DNA of 64,000 nt from Candidatus Heimdallarchaeota archaeon LC_3 (GCA_001940645.1 MDVS01000056.1:11559-75558), one strand, 5' to 3'; counted from the stretch's first letter, positions 42,470 to 52,751 are shown. Notes: generated from the sequence alone by a model not told the origin. Program-made: numbers and translations.

Positions 42470-43693
42470 TCTTGACTCAACGTTTGTTAAATTCCACAAT
42501 ATTTCGATTTTTTCGGAACTTAATTGATATTTCCCAGATTTATCCTTTATGATTTCATATTCTGTTAGTTGATGCACAAGCTCTCCGTTGAACAGGTATA
42601 TACTGATTATTAATATTACAAAGATTGCAGTTTGGAAAATTATTAGAAAAGTTTGTCCCCACAAGTAAAAAGTACTTAATCCAAATACTAGTGATAATAT
42701 TATTAATTCAAGTAATAATAGTGTTAATAGGCATTTTACTGGTAATATTATTGAATTTTTTCTTTTTGCTTCATTTATTGAATGCCATGTATTCCTGATT
42801 TCAAATCTTGGTCTAAGTTTATATTCCTCTGGTTGTGGGGTCCATGATCCTACTGTGTAATGGCTCCTATCATAGTACACCTTTTCTATTCGCCAATTTT
42901 CAGGTATTGAGTCTTCTTTTTCGTTTATTTTTTCTAGATATACCCATATTGGTGCATAATCCATCGAATGTATTGAGAAGAAGCTTTTAATAATAGGAAT
43001 ATTTGTCAATTTCAACTTTTCTAAGACAATTAAGAAAAATCGTAGAATCAGCAGTATTACTAACAGAATTGAGATTTTTGGTAAATATATCTCCGTATTT
43101 GTTTCTGTGATAATCCATTGATATCCTCCTCCATCAAACTTTTCATCAAAGTCAAAGACGGAGACTATCAAATAAGCGAATCCGACGAATAATAGTGTTA
43201 TTCTATGTGAAAAGAGATTATACTTATAGTAATAATAGATATTGATAATTCCCACAGTTATCAGATATGTAGAGACTATTATGACTGAAACTTCTGCCCA
43301 ATTTCTTGAATTTTCTTTGACACTAGAGAAGATTACCACTCCTAGGATTGCTATTAGTGCTAATACCACACTATAAACCGTAGTCACAAATGATCTCTGT
43401 TCTGTCCAGATCATTAATAATTGCAATACTCGTTTTTTTCCATCACTTGAAGCGACCAAATCATATTGTGTTCCTCCCCAATTTATTTTTCTAACCTCAT
43501 TTTTTAATTCATAGCCAACAGTATTCACTACTGGTAAAAATATCTTAGCAAATCGCCTTTTTTCTTCTTTATCCCCGAGTATCTTTCCCTCGACACTATA
43601 CTTCTGATAATCTTTATCATCTGGTTTTTTAGATTTTATTTTATTAACGGCCTCTTCTAATGCTTTGCTAGGCCATAACGGGTCGATACTCAT
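42404..43693 (-). CDS. Polytopic membrane protein, unknown
   Basis: The 429-residue protein has a soluble charged start (about 100 residues). It then has four membrane helices (about 104-124, 136-155, 165-185, 205-223), a soluble loop of about 85 residues with Trp/Tyr-rich sequence (PIWVYLEKINEKE, HYTVGSWTPQPEEY), two more helices (about 320-370) and a cytoplasmic tail of 50 residues. No transporter or enzyme motif is recognised. ATG 43693. The DUF362 gene ends 45 bases upstream of it on the same strand. Confidence 0.6.
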   Translation of the reverse strand: MSIDPLWPSKALEEAVNKIKSKKPDDKDYQKYSVEGKILGDKEEKRRFAKIFLPVVNTVGYELKNEVRKINWGGTQYDLVASSDGKKRVLQLLMIWTEQRSFVTTVYSVVLALIAILGVVIFSSVKENSRNWAEVSVIIVSTYLITVGIINIYYYYKYNLFSHRITLLFVGFAYLIVSVFDFDEKFDGGGYQWIITETNTEIYLPKISILLVILLILRFFLIVLEKLKLTNIPIIKSFFSIHSMDYAPIWVYLEKINEKEDSIPENWRIEKVYYDRSHYTVGSWTPQPEEYKLRPRFEIRNTWHSINEAKRKNSIILPVKCLLTLLLLELIILSLVFGLSTFYLWGQTFLIIFQTAIFVILIISIYLFNGELVHQLTEYEIIKDKSGKYQLSSEKIEILWNLTNVESRLKIVDKITQPFADNWKSNVWD

Positions 43694-43738
43694 ATTTTTT
43701 CACTTTGTCTTTTCATTCAATTTTTTAATTCTTTTTAT

Positions 43739-44785
43739 TCAAAATCCCATTCTAGAAAGTACTTTTTGCAGGGGAACCATTAATTTTCTTAATGCTTGTG
43801 CAAAACAAGCTATCGTTCTTACTTCAAAATATGGATCCATGTCACTGCTGATAAAACCCAATAAATTAGATATATTGTAGAATTCTTCTCCTATATCTAA
43901 TGCTTTATCCATTCCTGGAGGAACATTCCGCCAATTCTCATATTCAGATAGGTCTCCTACTCTTTCTATTTCAGGTAAACCAAATGCATCTACTGCCTTG
44001 TTAAAGATCCTACTTACAACAGGATTTAATCCCATCTTTTCTGCTCCTACTGCCTCTACGGCAATGATATTCTCTCCCCCGATGATAGTCTCAGTATCCA
44101 CCGGTGTTTCATCTGATTTTAGTCCCCAGATCCCATCTGCACTAATAAAGGCATCTATGAGGCCATAATGACAAGGAAAATGCTTTAACATTTCGATTGT
44201 AGGCCAATCAAACTCTCTTATCTTATGATATTCCTTAAATTTATTTTGAAGGGGAGTGCATCCATAAAGATTTTTGATGGTTAAAGTGAAGTAACAGGAA
44301 AAATGAGTTTTATTTTTCGCAAATGAAATTCTAAAATCCGCGTCCCGCCACGTAGGCCCTACCCAATGTTTTCCTAATCTGTTTTTGTAATCATATTTTG
44401 CTTTCTCTTTAGTTAAATCTACAATTCTGTAGTTTTTTGATGAATATCCAAAATAATCAGCTACTTTTGTTACATCGCGATTCTTAAACCAATTAGAAAA
44501 GACATTTTGTGACTCTACTATCGCAATATTTGTGTAACCCTTCTCAATTATTTTGTCTACTAAATGTTCTACTAACGATGGATCTGTAATTGTTGATGGA
44601 TCTCTTTTCGAATACCCCATCATTATATTGGGTTTAATAGCAATTAAGAATTGATCCTGCGATTTTTTTGTCTCAGCTAATCTTTTGTCAAGAATTTCAA
44701 AAAAGTTTGATTCTTCTAATACTGAATCAAGTAGATTTTCCTTTTCTTCACCTGATTTCACAACTACTCTTGTATTGGAGGACAT
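43739..44785 (-). CDS. DUF362 domain protein
   Basis: The 348-residue protein is a soluble DUF362 member: FLIAIKPNIMMGYSKRDPST, SLVEHLVDKIIEKGYTNIAIVESQ, then KTHFSCYFTLTIKNLYGCTP, a Lys-Asn-hydrophobic-Gly motif conserved in the family, and GLIDAFISADGIWG with IGGENIIAVEAVGAE. Family biochemistry is unsettled; many relatives are fused to ferredoxins, but no 4Fe-4S motif is present here. It is divergent from a second DUF362 gene at 45035, to which the core segments align, so the pair arose by old duplication. Confidence 0.8.
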   Translation of the reverse strand: MSSNTRVVVKSGEEKENLLDSVLEESNFFEILDKRLAETKKSQDQFLIAIKPNIMMGYSKRDPSTITDPSLVEHLVDKIIEKGYTNIAIVESQNVFSNWFKNRDVTKVADYFGYSSKNYRIVDLTKEKAKYDYKNRLGKHWVGPTWRDADFRISFAKNKTHFSCYFTLTIKNLYGCTPLQNKFKEYHKIREFDWPTIEMLKHFPCHYGLIDAFISADGIWGLKSDETPVDTETIIGGENIIAVEAVGAEKMGLNPVVSRIFNKAVDAFGLPEIERVGDLSEYENWRNVPPGMDKALDIGEEFYNISNLLGFISSDMDPYFEVRTIACFAQALRKLMVPLQKVLSRMGF

Positions 44786-45034
44786 TTTGATTTCCGAAAT
44801 GAATTTTATGTGTTTATAATAATTTCATCCCTAGATTTAGGTATCCTTATAAAATTTACTCCTATTTCTGTCCATAATATTTATAAAGGATGATGATCTC
44901 AGCATTTGTAATTCTGATTTTACAAAACTTCTCTAAATTATCAAGAAATAGTTAAATAATCTTAAATCCAAAAAATATTAAAATATTGTAATAGTATCGA
45001 AAAGCAATTTTTATTCAAGCGTGGAGTTGGCACA
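44786..45034. promoter_or_regulatory. Shared divergent promoter region of the two DUF362 genes
   Basis: The 249-base gap contains a TATA-like TATTATAAAC on the minus strand (about 44812-44821) 27-36 bases before ATG 44785, consistent with a leaderless transcript. AT-rich runs and GGAG lie before GTG 45035 on the plus strand. Shared control of the pair is likely but not proven. Confidence 0.4.
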
Positions 45035-47425
45035 GTGTCTCTTTTTCTTAATCCTATTTTACTTATTCTATTAGGTGCATTACTATATTTAGTAAAAATA
45101 AAATTAGATCTTTCTGGGCAAATAACTAGAATCATTGGTATTCTTATTTTTTTTAGTTTTTCAGTGTTATCAATTTTGTTATTTGTTGATTTCATTGTTT
45201 GGCCCGCAAATCTTTTTGATCTTACTTCTCCATTTTTTGAATTTATTAGTGGAAAAGAATGGATGCTCCACAGTGATCTTACAGGTATTTCTGATATAAA
45301 TCTTGTTCTATTTTGTTTTCTTATTCTTCTTTACGCATTTTGGCTGTTTTTAGGGTATGAGATTGTTCGTTCAATCCACAGACCCGATGAAATTATCATT
45401 GTTTCAACTAAAGAATTTTCCACAAAGGATGTTAACTCGCGATTAAGACTAAAACCTTTTTCTGATGATCCCATGGTGGCTGTTATTCGGCATGAAAATC
45501 CCAGAACAGCCTTGTTAAATGCCTTAAATCGCATTGGAGGCATAAAAAACTATATTAAATCTAAAGATTTGGTAGTCATTAAAGCAAACATCTGCGGTGG
45601 AAATCCATTAATCAGAGGATCATATACTAGTATTGATGTCGTAGATGAGTTAGTAAAAGAAATTCGGAGAGCAGGGGGAAATCCTGTGGTAGTTGATTCA
45701 GATATGATCTGGACGGATTTCAAACCGGTAGCAGAAGCTCAAGGATGGCTTGAATGGGGGGAAAAAAACGATGTTCCAATTGTCAATCTTAAAAAAACTG
45801 GATGTGTTTACTTTAAATTTGAATCCTTTAATATTTTAAGCAAACATCGAATAGCTATTTCTAAATTATTGATAGATGCTGACGTGATAATTTCATTTCC
45901 AACCATGAAAACCCATTTGCTTACTAATGTAACTCTGGGGATGAAAAATATGTATGGAACATTCCCTACTGGAGAAAAAGCTAAATTTCATGAATTTGGA
46001 ATTGAAAAAGTTATTGTGGGAATGATTTCAGCTTTTACTCCTACATTAACGATTATTGATGGAAGCATTGGCGGAGAATCGATAGGGCCCTTATCTTGTA
46101 GACCAGTCAATGCCAATCTAATTATTGCCAGTAATGATGTAGTTGCTGCTGACGCAATTGCTTCACAAATTATTGGTTATGATCCACAAACTGATATTGA
46201 GCACATTAAACAAGCAATAGAACTTAAGGTTGGAAAAACAGTGAATTTTTCCTTATCTCAAATTGAAGGTGATTCTTATGAAAAAGATGGTCAATGGGTG
46301 AAACCAGATCCTGCGGTTTGTGAATCATATAATGAATTACTTTCTGCGTTTCTGCAATTTCCAGGAGCGAAAAAATTTACAAATGCTGCTGCCGATTTCG
46401 TTTTGTACGACTTGGCAAGTTTTCCTTTTGTAGCTAATATTACTCCAGTTTTTTTAGGAGTATTCTCTGATGCATTAGGAGGAGTTTTAAGAATTTTTAA
46501 TGGAAAACCGCGTGGAGGAAGAAAAAGAAAGCGATTATCAGAAAAATTTCGCGAAAGAGCTACAAATAATGAAGATTTATTCACAGAAGAATTAGACAAT
46601 GTCATCAATGAAATAAAAATAATTGACAAAAAAAACTCATTTCTTCTCTCAATTCTATTTATATCCTTAACTCTATTCGGGTTTGTTATTGGAGGATTTT
46701 GGAATAAGACCCTATCAAATTTTAATGCGGGTGAAGGGGTATTATATATTTTAATCTTTATACTCGGATTAATCTTATGTTTCATAATATTTTTACTTTA
46801 TGGAATGAATCTTGACCAAAAAGCGTTACTAGTGATATTGATATTTTCCTCTACATTTGCACTAGTTCAAGAATTTCTTTTAAGTTCTGCCACCTATATT
46901 ATTTATTTAGATGATCAATTAATATCTCTATTATTTTCTGTTCTAGGATATCCACTATTTATTGGCATCATTATTGGAATAAGCAACTATATATTAAAAT
47001 ATATTTATATACCTGATGTAAAGAGCACTTGGATTAATATCTCACCAGTTTTAGTCTTGATAGCAATCATTCCAATAGCTCTGTACTTCGATGAATCGAT
47101 AACTTTGTTTTCCAATTCAAATTTATTGGTCGTCTTAGGTATTATTTTAACATTAGTTATTCTTCCGAGTTTTTCTATTTTTTATGCTATAAATCATTCT
47201 TTTAGACAAAATTTGGTATTAATAATAATTAGCCTTATTATGGGAACAATAATGGAAATGCTAGGTTTTCTCGTTGGATACTGGTCTTACGATGCTATAA
47301 ATGTTCCAATGTCAATCATTATATTATGGGGCGTACGAACATTGGCAGTTATGGGATTATTGTCAGCCTTTCATATTGAGATTCTTTCGTACGGAAAATT
47401 AAAAAGATTAAAAGATCTTTTCTAA
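45035..47425 (+). CDS. Membrane-embedded DUF362 protein
   Basis: This 796-residue protein has three N-terminal membrane helices (about 3-20, 32-55, 88-108). A DUF362 domain spans about 140-400 (VVIKANICGGNPLIRGSYTS, VVDELVKEIRRAGGNPVVVD, FPTMKTHLLTNVTLGMKNMYG, TIIDGSIGGESIG), followed by a basic cytoplasmic stretch and about eight further helices to the end. The fusion of DUF362 to a large membrane domain is unusual. The soluble domain shares its core with the divergent neighbour. GTG 45035 follows GGAG. A lipid- or quinone-linked reaction would fit the setting but is speculation. Confidence 0.7.
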   Translation: MSLFLNPILLILLGALLYLVKIKLDLSGQITRIIGILIFFSFSVLSILLFVDFIVWPANLFDLTSPFFEFISGKEWMLHSDLTGISDINLVLFCFLILLYAFWLFLGYEIVRSIHRPDEIIIVSTKEFSTKDVNSRLRLKPFSDDPMVAVIRHENPRTALLNALNRIGGIKNYIKSKDLVVIKANICGGNPLIRGSYTSIDVVDELVKEIRRAGGNPVVVDSDMIWTDFKPVAEAQGWLEWGEKNDVPIVNLKKTGCVYFKFESFNILSKHRIAISKLLIDADVIISFPTMKTHLLTNVTLGMKNMYGTFPTGEKAKFHEFGIEKVIVGMISAFTPTLTIIDGSIGGESIGPLSCRPVNANLIIASNDVVAADAIASQIIGYDPQTDIEHIKQAIELKVGKTVNFSLSQIEGDSYEKDGQWVKPDPAVCESYNELLSAFLQFPGAKKFTNAAADFVLYDLASFPFVANITPVFLGVFSDALGGVLRIFNGKPRGGRKRKRLSEKFRERATNNEDLFTEELDNVINEIKIIDKKNSFLLSILFISLTLFGFVIGGFWNKTLSNFNAGEGVLYILIFILGLILCFIIFLLYGMNLDQKALLVILIFSSTFALVQEFLLSSATYIIYLDDQLISLLFSVLGYPLFIGIIIGISNYILKYIYIPDVKSTWINISPVLVLIAIIPIALYFDESITLFSNSNLLVVLGIILTLVILPSFSIFYAINHSFRQNLVLIIISLIMGTIMEMLGFLVGYWSYDAINVPMSIIILWGVRTLAVMGLLSAFHIEILSYGKLKRLKDLF

Positions 47426-47448
47426 ATAAAATCTTAATAATCTATAGG

Positions 47449-48075
47449 TTATGTATTAATAGATTGTTTTCCTTCAGTATAACAATAGTATAATATATAG
47501 AATAAGGGAATAAGATCCACAGATCCTGCAATTAATGCGGCATAGAATAATGGTGAATCTAATAGGAATTCAGCGTTGCTTGTTGACCATTCACTATATG
47601 TTCCAACATAAAACGATCTATCTTGGAGAATTAGCAAAAATATTATTAACAAAACGGAGACCACGATTGCTATAATTATTGGATAATTATCCTTGTTTCT
47701 TTTAATTAACATCTGTGCTAAGAGAAAACCCAATAGGATTGCAATAATAAGAAACATAGCTTCAAACCATATTAAATAACCTGGTAAAGACTCCGGAGGT
47801 AAGAAATACATAGTATTCCAGAAAGGCCACTCAAACTGGAACCACATCGTTGAAGGGGCGTAAAAAATAGCCATCCAGAGCGCTGATAAAAACAAATATT
47901 TGTTTGAAAATAGATTCTGTTCATTTTTTAATTGTTTTTTTGCAGAATAAGCAATTAACAATCCTACAACAAAACCCATGGTTAAATCAAAGGGTATCAT
48001 GATTTTTTCACTCAATTCACTTTTTATATGACATTCTTTTCCATCAAAAGAATAGGAACAGAGATGAATTATCAT
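47449..48075 (-). CDS. Membrane protein, unknown
   Basis: The 208-residue product has about five membrane helices (about 27-43, 60-80, 100-122, 132-152, 174-196), with acidic and aromatic loops such as FQFEWPFWNTMYF. No family recognised. It is convergent with the membrane DUF362 gene with 23 bases between stops. ATG 48075. An alternative start at the Met of MIPFDLTMGF would remove a Cys-containing N-terminus. Confidence 0.55.
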   Translation of the reverse strand: MIIHLCSYSFDGKECHIKSELSEKIMIPFDLTMGFVVGLLIAYSAKKQLKNEQNLFSNKYLFLSALWMAIFYAPSTMWFQFEWPFWNTMYFLPPESLPGYLIWFEAMFLIIAILLGFLLAQMLIKRNKDNYPIIIAIVVSVLLIIFLLILQDRSFYVGTYSEWSTSNAEFLLDSPLFYAALIAGSVDLIPLFYILYYCYTEGKQSINT

Positions 48076-48422
48076 CTTATAAAATGTACAGTAAAAGACC
48101 TTATAATTATTTTTAGTTAATTTTAGAGCTTTATTAAGCGGTTTGCAGCGATAAATTCAAAATAAATAAAAATTTCAACTAGATTTACAGATAGACATAA
48201 ATTATTCATTATTTGTTGAATGTAGCAAAACATTTATCTGATGATTTTATTGATGCATTTGACGAGTTTGAAAGAAATACAGGATCAAAATATTGAAAAT
48301 GATATATCTTGGATAATGACTTTTATTTTAGAAATTGGGTGAATTAACACTGTCTTTTACCGTTAGTCTTCTCAAATTCGATTACCAATGTAGAAAATAC
48401 ACTAGGATGAAGATATAGTAAA
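48076..48422. other. Intergenic, no clear gene
   Basis: A 25-residue frame (TTG at about 48216, reading NVAKHLSDDFIDAFDEFER) has protein character but is too short to call. The rest is promoter-like sequence for the divergent genes. Confidence 0.2.
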
Positions 48423-49657
48423 ATGATTAATAAAAAAAAGTTGACTAGTTCAATTAAATTATTTTTAGTTTTAGGAATTGTAGTGTTCCTTCTTTTTAGT
48501 TCTAGTATTACTTTCATCAAGGTTGATTCTTTTAAAGCTTCAAATCTCTATAGTTTATCTAGTCCTAATCAGGAAAATACTACCATTACTGTTACACAAA
48601 CAACAACGGACACGGTTACAAACACTCAAACACAAACAACAACAGACACGGTTACAAACACTCAAACACAAACAACAACAGACACGGTTACGAACACTCA
48701 AACTCAGACTACTATGGAAACTGTAACCAGTACCCAAGTGCAAACTGTAACAAACACATCCACGGTTACAACCACGATTACTGATCTTGTAACGACTACA
48801 GCTACCATGCCCTATAACGTTGAATATATTGATAAGGAAATAACAATTGATTTTATTAATAATTCTCCAAACTTTCAATTTTTCGCCACTGGAGAAGAAA
48901 ATGCCTTGACAAGAAATTTAATTTAACTTGGGCATATATTGTAGAGTTTAATGATACCGATAACGATAATTTCTATAATTCATTAGTCGATAACATCATT
49001 AAAATTGTTAATTTAACAGGGTTGATGTTTTCTAGTGAAAATACCACGGTGGGATCCGAATCAGTTTATGTTTTTAACAGCACTATTACCAATAGTCCTA
49101 ATAATATAGAAGTGTTTCTTACAATGAAAGTTAATGATGTAGTCAAACCTTATCTTAAAACAAGTATGGAGATTAAAAATTGGCCGTTTAATTCATCTAC
49201 TAATAGAATAGCCATATTTACACCATTAATTCTCCCCCTATCAAATGAGAATTATGAAATCAAATTGAATAATCAAGGGGTAATCACAGTATTAGAGAAA
49301 GTGGGTGTGATCAATGGTGGAGTTACAACCAAACGCGAAGTAACTGTTACAAATACTAATAATGCATTATTAGATAGTATTCAACAAGGTGTTGGAATAA
49401 GTCTCGAGATTTTTACTCAGTTAATTAAGATACAATATAGTTTTTCATCTTTCACTAATAATTTATCTTATGATCCGAATATTGAGATAAGAGATCAAGT
49501 GACTACACCCCGTGAAGGCGAAATAAGTACTGAAACGACTACAACGACGAAAACAACCTCTACAGCAACATCACCAGGTTTTCAATTACTAACAATTTTA
49601 TTCATTGGTACGACTGTAGCTTTGGGATTGATTTTCGTAAGAAGACGAAAATATTAG
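48423..49657 (+). pseudogene. Thr-rich surface protein with anchor signal, frameshifted once
   Basis: ATG 48423 opens a signal peptide (LFLVLGIVVFLLFSSSIT) followed by a Thr/Gln-rich stalk built of DTVTNTQTQTTT repeats. The frame ends at TAA 48926. A one-base shift at about 48899 restores LDKKFNLTWAYIVEFND and continues through IIKIVNLTGLMFSSENT to a beta-rich domain. The C-terminus has a Thr linker and the anchor SPGFQLLTILFIGTTVALGL with RRRK. Total length is 1235 bases, not a multiple of three, consistent with a single indel. A bona fide cell-surface protein, either recently broken or carrying a sequence error. Confidence 0.7.
48609..48716 (+). repeat. 36-bp tandem repeat coding DTVTNTQTQTTT
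   Basis: The unit starting GACACGGTTAC begins at 48609, 48645 and 48681, the first two copies being almost identical and the third diverged. At 12 codons per unit it lengthens the stalk without breaking the frame, and copy number is likely to vary between strains. Confidence 0.8.
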
Positions 49658-49766
49658 TAATCAAACAAAGATCATATTTGTGGTATTAAAGAAAATTACT
49701 CTTAATAAAGATTTTAAAGGCGAATACGATGTCTAGAATTATTGAACCTTTAATAGGTGATTCTAT

Positions 49767-50675
49767 ATGAGTATACGAAATGAATTTAAGAAAAAAATCA
49801 AAATTTATAAGGAAAAGTTTCCAGAAAATAGAATATTCAAATTATTTAATCAGAAATTGTTTATTCTTATTTTAATAATCTCAATTTTATCAACCATTTT
49901 TGGTATCTATCAAAATTCTTATTCATCAGAATCAGAAAAGTTACAAGTTGAGATTACTAATCTTGAAATAGAACTAACGCGTATAGAATCGTTTAGAGAT
50001 TTAATTATTAACTTCGACCTCGATAAATCAAACCTTGCTCAACTCTTTATTAGTACTGCTTATTCAAATTCAATAGAATATGAGAAATTAAATTCAACTC
50101 TGACGGTAGAAGAACGAGAAGCAAAACTCAATCTAATACTAGTAGATCTCCAAATTATGATTATTAATTTAAATGAAACATATACCAAAGACATACAAGA
50201 TGCTTTTGAATTTAAAAATGCTATTACATACCATTACCGGAAGGAAGAAGCTGACGGATTTGATTATGTCATAAAAAAAGATAATTGGGTAGAAAATGAA
50301 CCAGGAAGATTTATAACGATCGAAGAATATTTAAATAATCTAAATTTCAATTCTAGCGTAGCGGGAGAACTTTTCAATTATTCTGGTGATGACTTAGTAA
50401 AAGATACATTAATTTTAGTCATTAACTGGGAAAATGTTTATAAATTACACGATCAAATAATAATAGAGTTTCAAAATGATATTAATAAAAAAATTCTTCA
50501 AGCTTCAAATAACCAAAGGAATGCGAATACCTTTACTAGTTTAGTATCATTCATAACTATTATTTCTGTGTTATTAGTAGCAATAGGAAATAGAAATGCT
50601 GAAAAGAAGAATAACAAATCTTTTGCCAAAATTGAAACAGGGATAAGTCAAGTAAAAGAAAGATTATTAGAATAA
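49767..50675 (+). CDS. Two-TM protein with extracytoplasmic helical domain
   Basis: The 302-residue protein has a basic N-terminus, a membrane helix at about 30-47, an external region of about 200 mostly helical residues (coiled-coil like at 52-80), a second helix at about 254-272, and a short basic tail. This is the layout of four-helix sensor domains of receptors, but no HAMP, kinase or signalling domain follows. It may sense a ligand through a separate partner or act structurally. ATG 49767 with TAGGTGAT upstream. Confidence 0.6.
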   Translation: MSIRNEFKKKIKIYKEKFPENRIFKLFNQKLFILILIISILSTIFGIYQNSYSSESEKLQVEITNLEIELTRIESFRDLIINFDLDKSNLAQLFISTAYSNSIEYEKLNSTLTVEEREAKLNLILVDLQIMIINLNETYTKDIQDAFEFKNAITYHYRKEEADGFDYVIKKDNWVENEPGRFITIEEYLNNLNFNSSVAGELFNYSGDDLVKDTLILVINWENVYKLHDQIIIEFQNDINKKILQASNNQRNANTFTSLVSFITIISVLLVAIGNRNAEKKNNKSFAKIETGISQVKERLLE

Positions 50676-50953
50676 TCATTGCAGTAAGTGTTTTTCAGGC
50701 AAAATAGCATTGTTTATCCTTATCCTACTAATTATTATTGGTATTTTTTAATTAGTACCAATGATAATAAGGTGGAAGCTGTAGTAGTCTATAGTATGAC
50801 TATCACTAGTTTCGAGAATAATAATTAACATTTGAACATAGACCATGTTTACTGAATTTCCATCTGTATCTATTTTTTCTTTTGAAAATTAAGTGAAAAT
50901 TCCCCCACCGAATAATCCGTTTTGGAAAGGAGTACAGTCTTATCAAATTCTTC

Positions 50954-51160
50954 TTACTTCCCATAACTGATAATATTGAGATTGTAGAGCTCTCCAATCG
51001 ATTCAATAAAATTTTCCGCTATCATAGGATTAGAATAATCTATTAACGCTTTATTATTTATTTGTAGCAAATATTCTAATTCTACTCGTAATTGAGAGAT
51101 TTTGTTTAGTACTAGTGTTTCTTCCTCTGATGAGAGCTTTAATACTGGATACATTATCAT
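50954..51160 (-). CDS. Small helical hypothetical protein
   Basis: The 68-residue frame from ATG 51160 is helical and acidic (LSSEEETLVLNKISQLRVELEYLL) with sound protein character. No domain recognised. It precedes a GC-richer noncoding stretch. Confidence 0.4.
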   Translation of the reverse strand: MIMYPVLKLSSEEETLVLNKISQLRVELEYLLQINNKALIDYSNPMIAENFIESIGELYNLNIISYGK

Positions 51161-51836
51161 TTATACCTTTTTTGATGTATTGTTATTCTTCACTGGACAG
51201 ACTCTTACCAGAGGGACTATATTAAATTTCACGAAACTGAAAATGAAAAAATTGAGAATAGAATAGGCAGCCTGTATTAAACGCAGCACTTTTGACCTTT
51301 CAACTATATTTACCGACCAAAAACTAGTTTCGAAATGTAGAGTAGAAGCTGCTTTTCATTCCTTTTCTTGATTCGATACCATTTTACTGATATTCATTTA
51401 CTTATTAAGCAGTGTTTCATACCTTAATGTCGGGATAGTAAGTAGGATTATCGCTAGCTGCTAGATACGATCATCTGAATACTAGCCTGTAATATTGTTT
51501 CATCCTTGAGCTTCGTAATGGCAGTACAAGTATCATGAACAACTACCCAAAACCGTTAGTTTAAGTATTACTTTGTTCAATAAAATCACTAATAGTCCGT
51601 ATCTGAAAAGTCATCTCGTAAAAGATTTTCTGATGACTCAATGGAGTAGTTTAGTTTCAATTCGCTGTATGTTAGCCAATAAGCTCACAGGACACACATA
51701 ATTGAAAACTTAATCTTTCCCCGTTCCGTACCTAGACCTTCTTATATCGGATATTTTTTTCACTTTCAATTGTGTCAATATTAAAAAACACAGAATTCTG
51801 TTACTAGAATAAACACACCTATTGTAAAGGAGAAGT
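51161..51836. other. GC-richer noncoding stretch of unknown nature
   Basis: No frame of useful length exists on either strand. By hand count, 51421-51540 is about 38-40% G+C, while ordinary intergenic sequence here, for example 53041-53100, is about 18%. Higher G+C without coding potential could mean a structured RNA or acquired DNA. AAAGGAGA at 51825-51832 is the ribosome binding site of the next gene. Confidence 0.4.
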
Positions 51837-52751
51837 ATGATGACCACACAAATATTTATTTATAAAATAACCAAAGAATATGAATACAAGTTAATCCATT
51901 ATCATGGCCCAAAAAATAATTTCCTAATCCCGAAAATAACAGTAGACTCAAAAAATAAGAGTATAACGCTTGATTTACATACTCACATCTTCGAAATAAA
52001 TGTTCATGCAGACCTATTCATACGAATGGACATCAAAGAAGACGCCATAGGATTTTTAGTTAATGCTGATTCAGAACATCTGGATTTTACTGATGTAAAT
52101 GAAAAAACCTATACAGGACTATTCCTTCCCGACATAGCAAACGACATCCAGTACTATAATGAAGAAGAATTTGTCATTGTTGATTATGGGAAAGCAATTT
52201 TTGCGATTAAAGAAGCAGTAATAACCTATTATACCTCACCGTTAAATCCAGACTTTGGTTTTGGAGAAGAACACCAAGATCAGGAACAAATAACGGGTCT
52301 AAGTACGAAATTCTATTTTTATCGAGTCTTTAACAATCCAGGGATCAATCAGGGAGCATTATTAATTCAGAAAGGAGAACAAGGCTTTGATCACAACAGC
52401 TTTACCATGTTTCTAAATAAGATGACTCTTCTTGATATTAAGGATAAAAAATTGCTTCATCATGTCTTGAATCAATATCCTGATATTGTTGAGATTACTA
52501 AATCCCTCGAAGACCAGACGAAAAAACTTATGAAAAGTGTTGAGTTCAAACAACTGACTTCCTTTATGAAAAACCAATATGAACAGTACCTGAAAGAAAA
52601 TAAAGAGATTGATTTTGATTCGGAGGAATTAGATGATCAATATTATCGGAAAGAAGAGAAAAATACTTATCAAAACGATACTAATCAAGAAAACATTGAT
52701 TTAACAGGATTCGATGATGATTCAATAGAAAAATATCGTGTAAGAGAATAA
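51837..52751 (+). CDS. Hypothetical protein with atypical codon use
   Basis: The 304-residue protein starts at ATG 51837, four bases after AAAGGAGA, the strongest bacterial-style ribosome binding site in the window. The first 150 residues are beta-rich (TKEYEYKLIHYHG, HADLFIRMD), the next 70 mixed, and the last 80 acidic and probably disordered. No domain recognised. It uses GAC, ACC, ATC and CCC codons more than its neighbours and follows a GC-richer noncoding stretch, which together suggest a different origin, perhaps viral or plasmid. Confidence 0.6.
   Translation: MMTTQIFIYKITKEYEYKLIHYHGPKNNFLIPKITVDSKNKSITLDLHTHIFEINVHADLFIRMDIKEDAIGFLVNADSEHLDFTDVNEKTYTGLFLPDIANDIQYYNEEEFVIVDYGKAIFAIKEAVITYYTSPLNPDFGFGEEHQDQEQITGLSTKFYFYRVFNNPGINQGALLIQKGEQGFDHNSFTMFLNKMTLLDIKDKKLLHHVLNQYPDIVEITKSLEDQTKKLMKSVEFKQLTSFMKNQYEQYLKENKEIDFDSEELDDQYYRKEEKNTYQNDTNQENIDLTGFDDDSIEKYRVRE

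Noticed and set aside
48609..48716. 36-bp repeats as a CRISPR array
   Set aside because: The units are contiguous without spacers and encode a Thr-rich stalk in frame.
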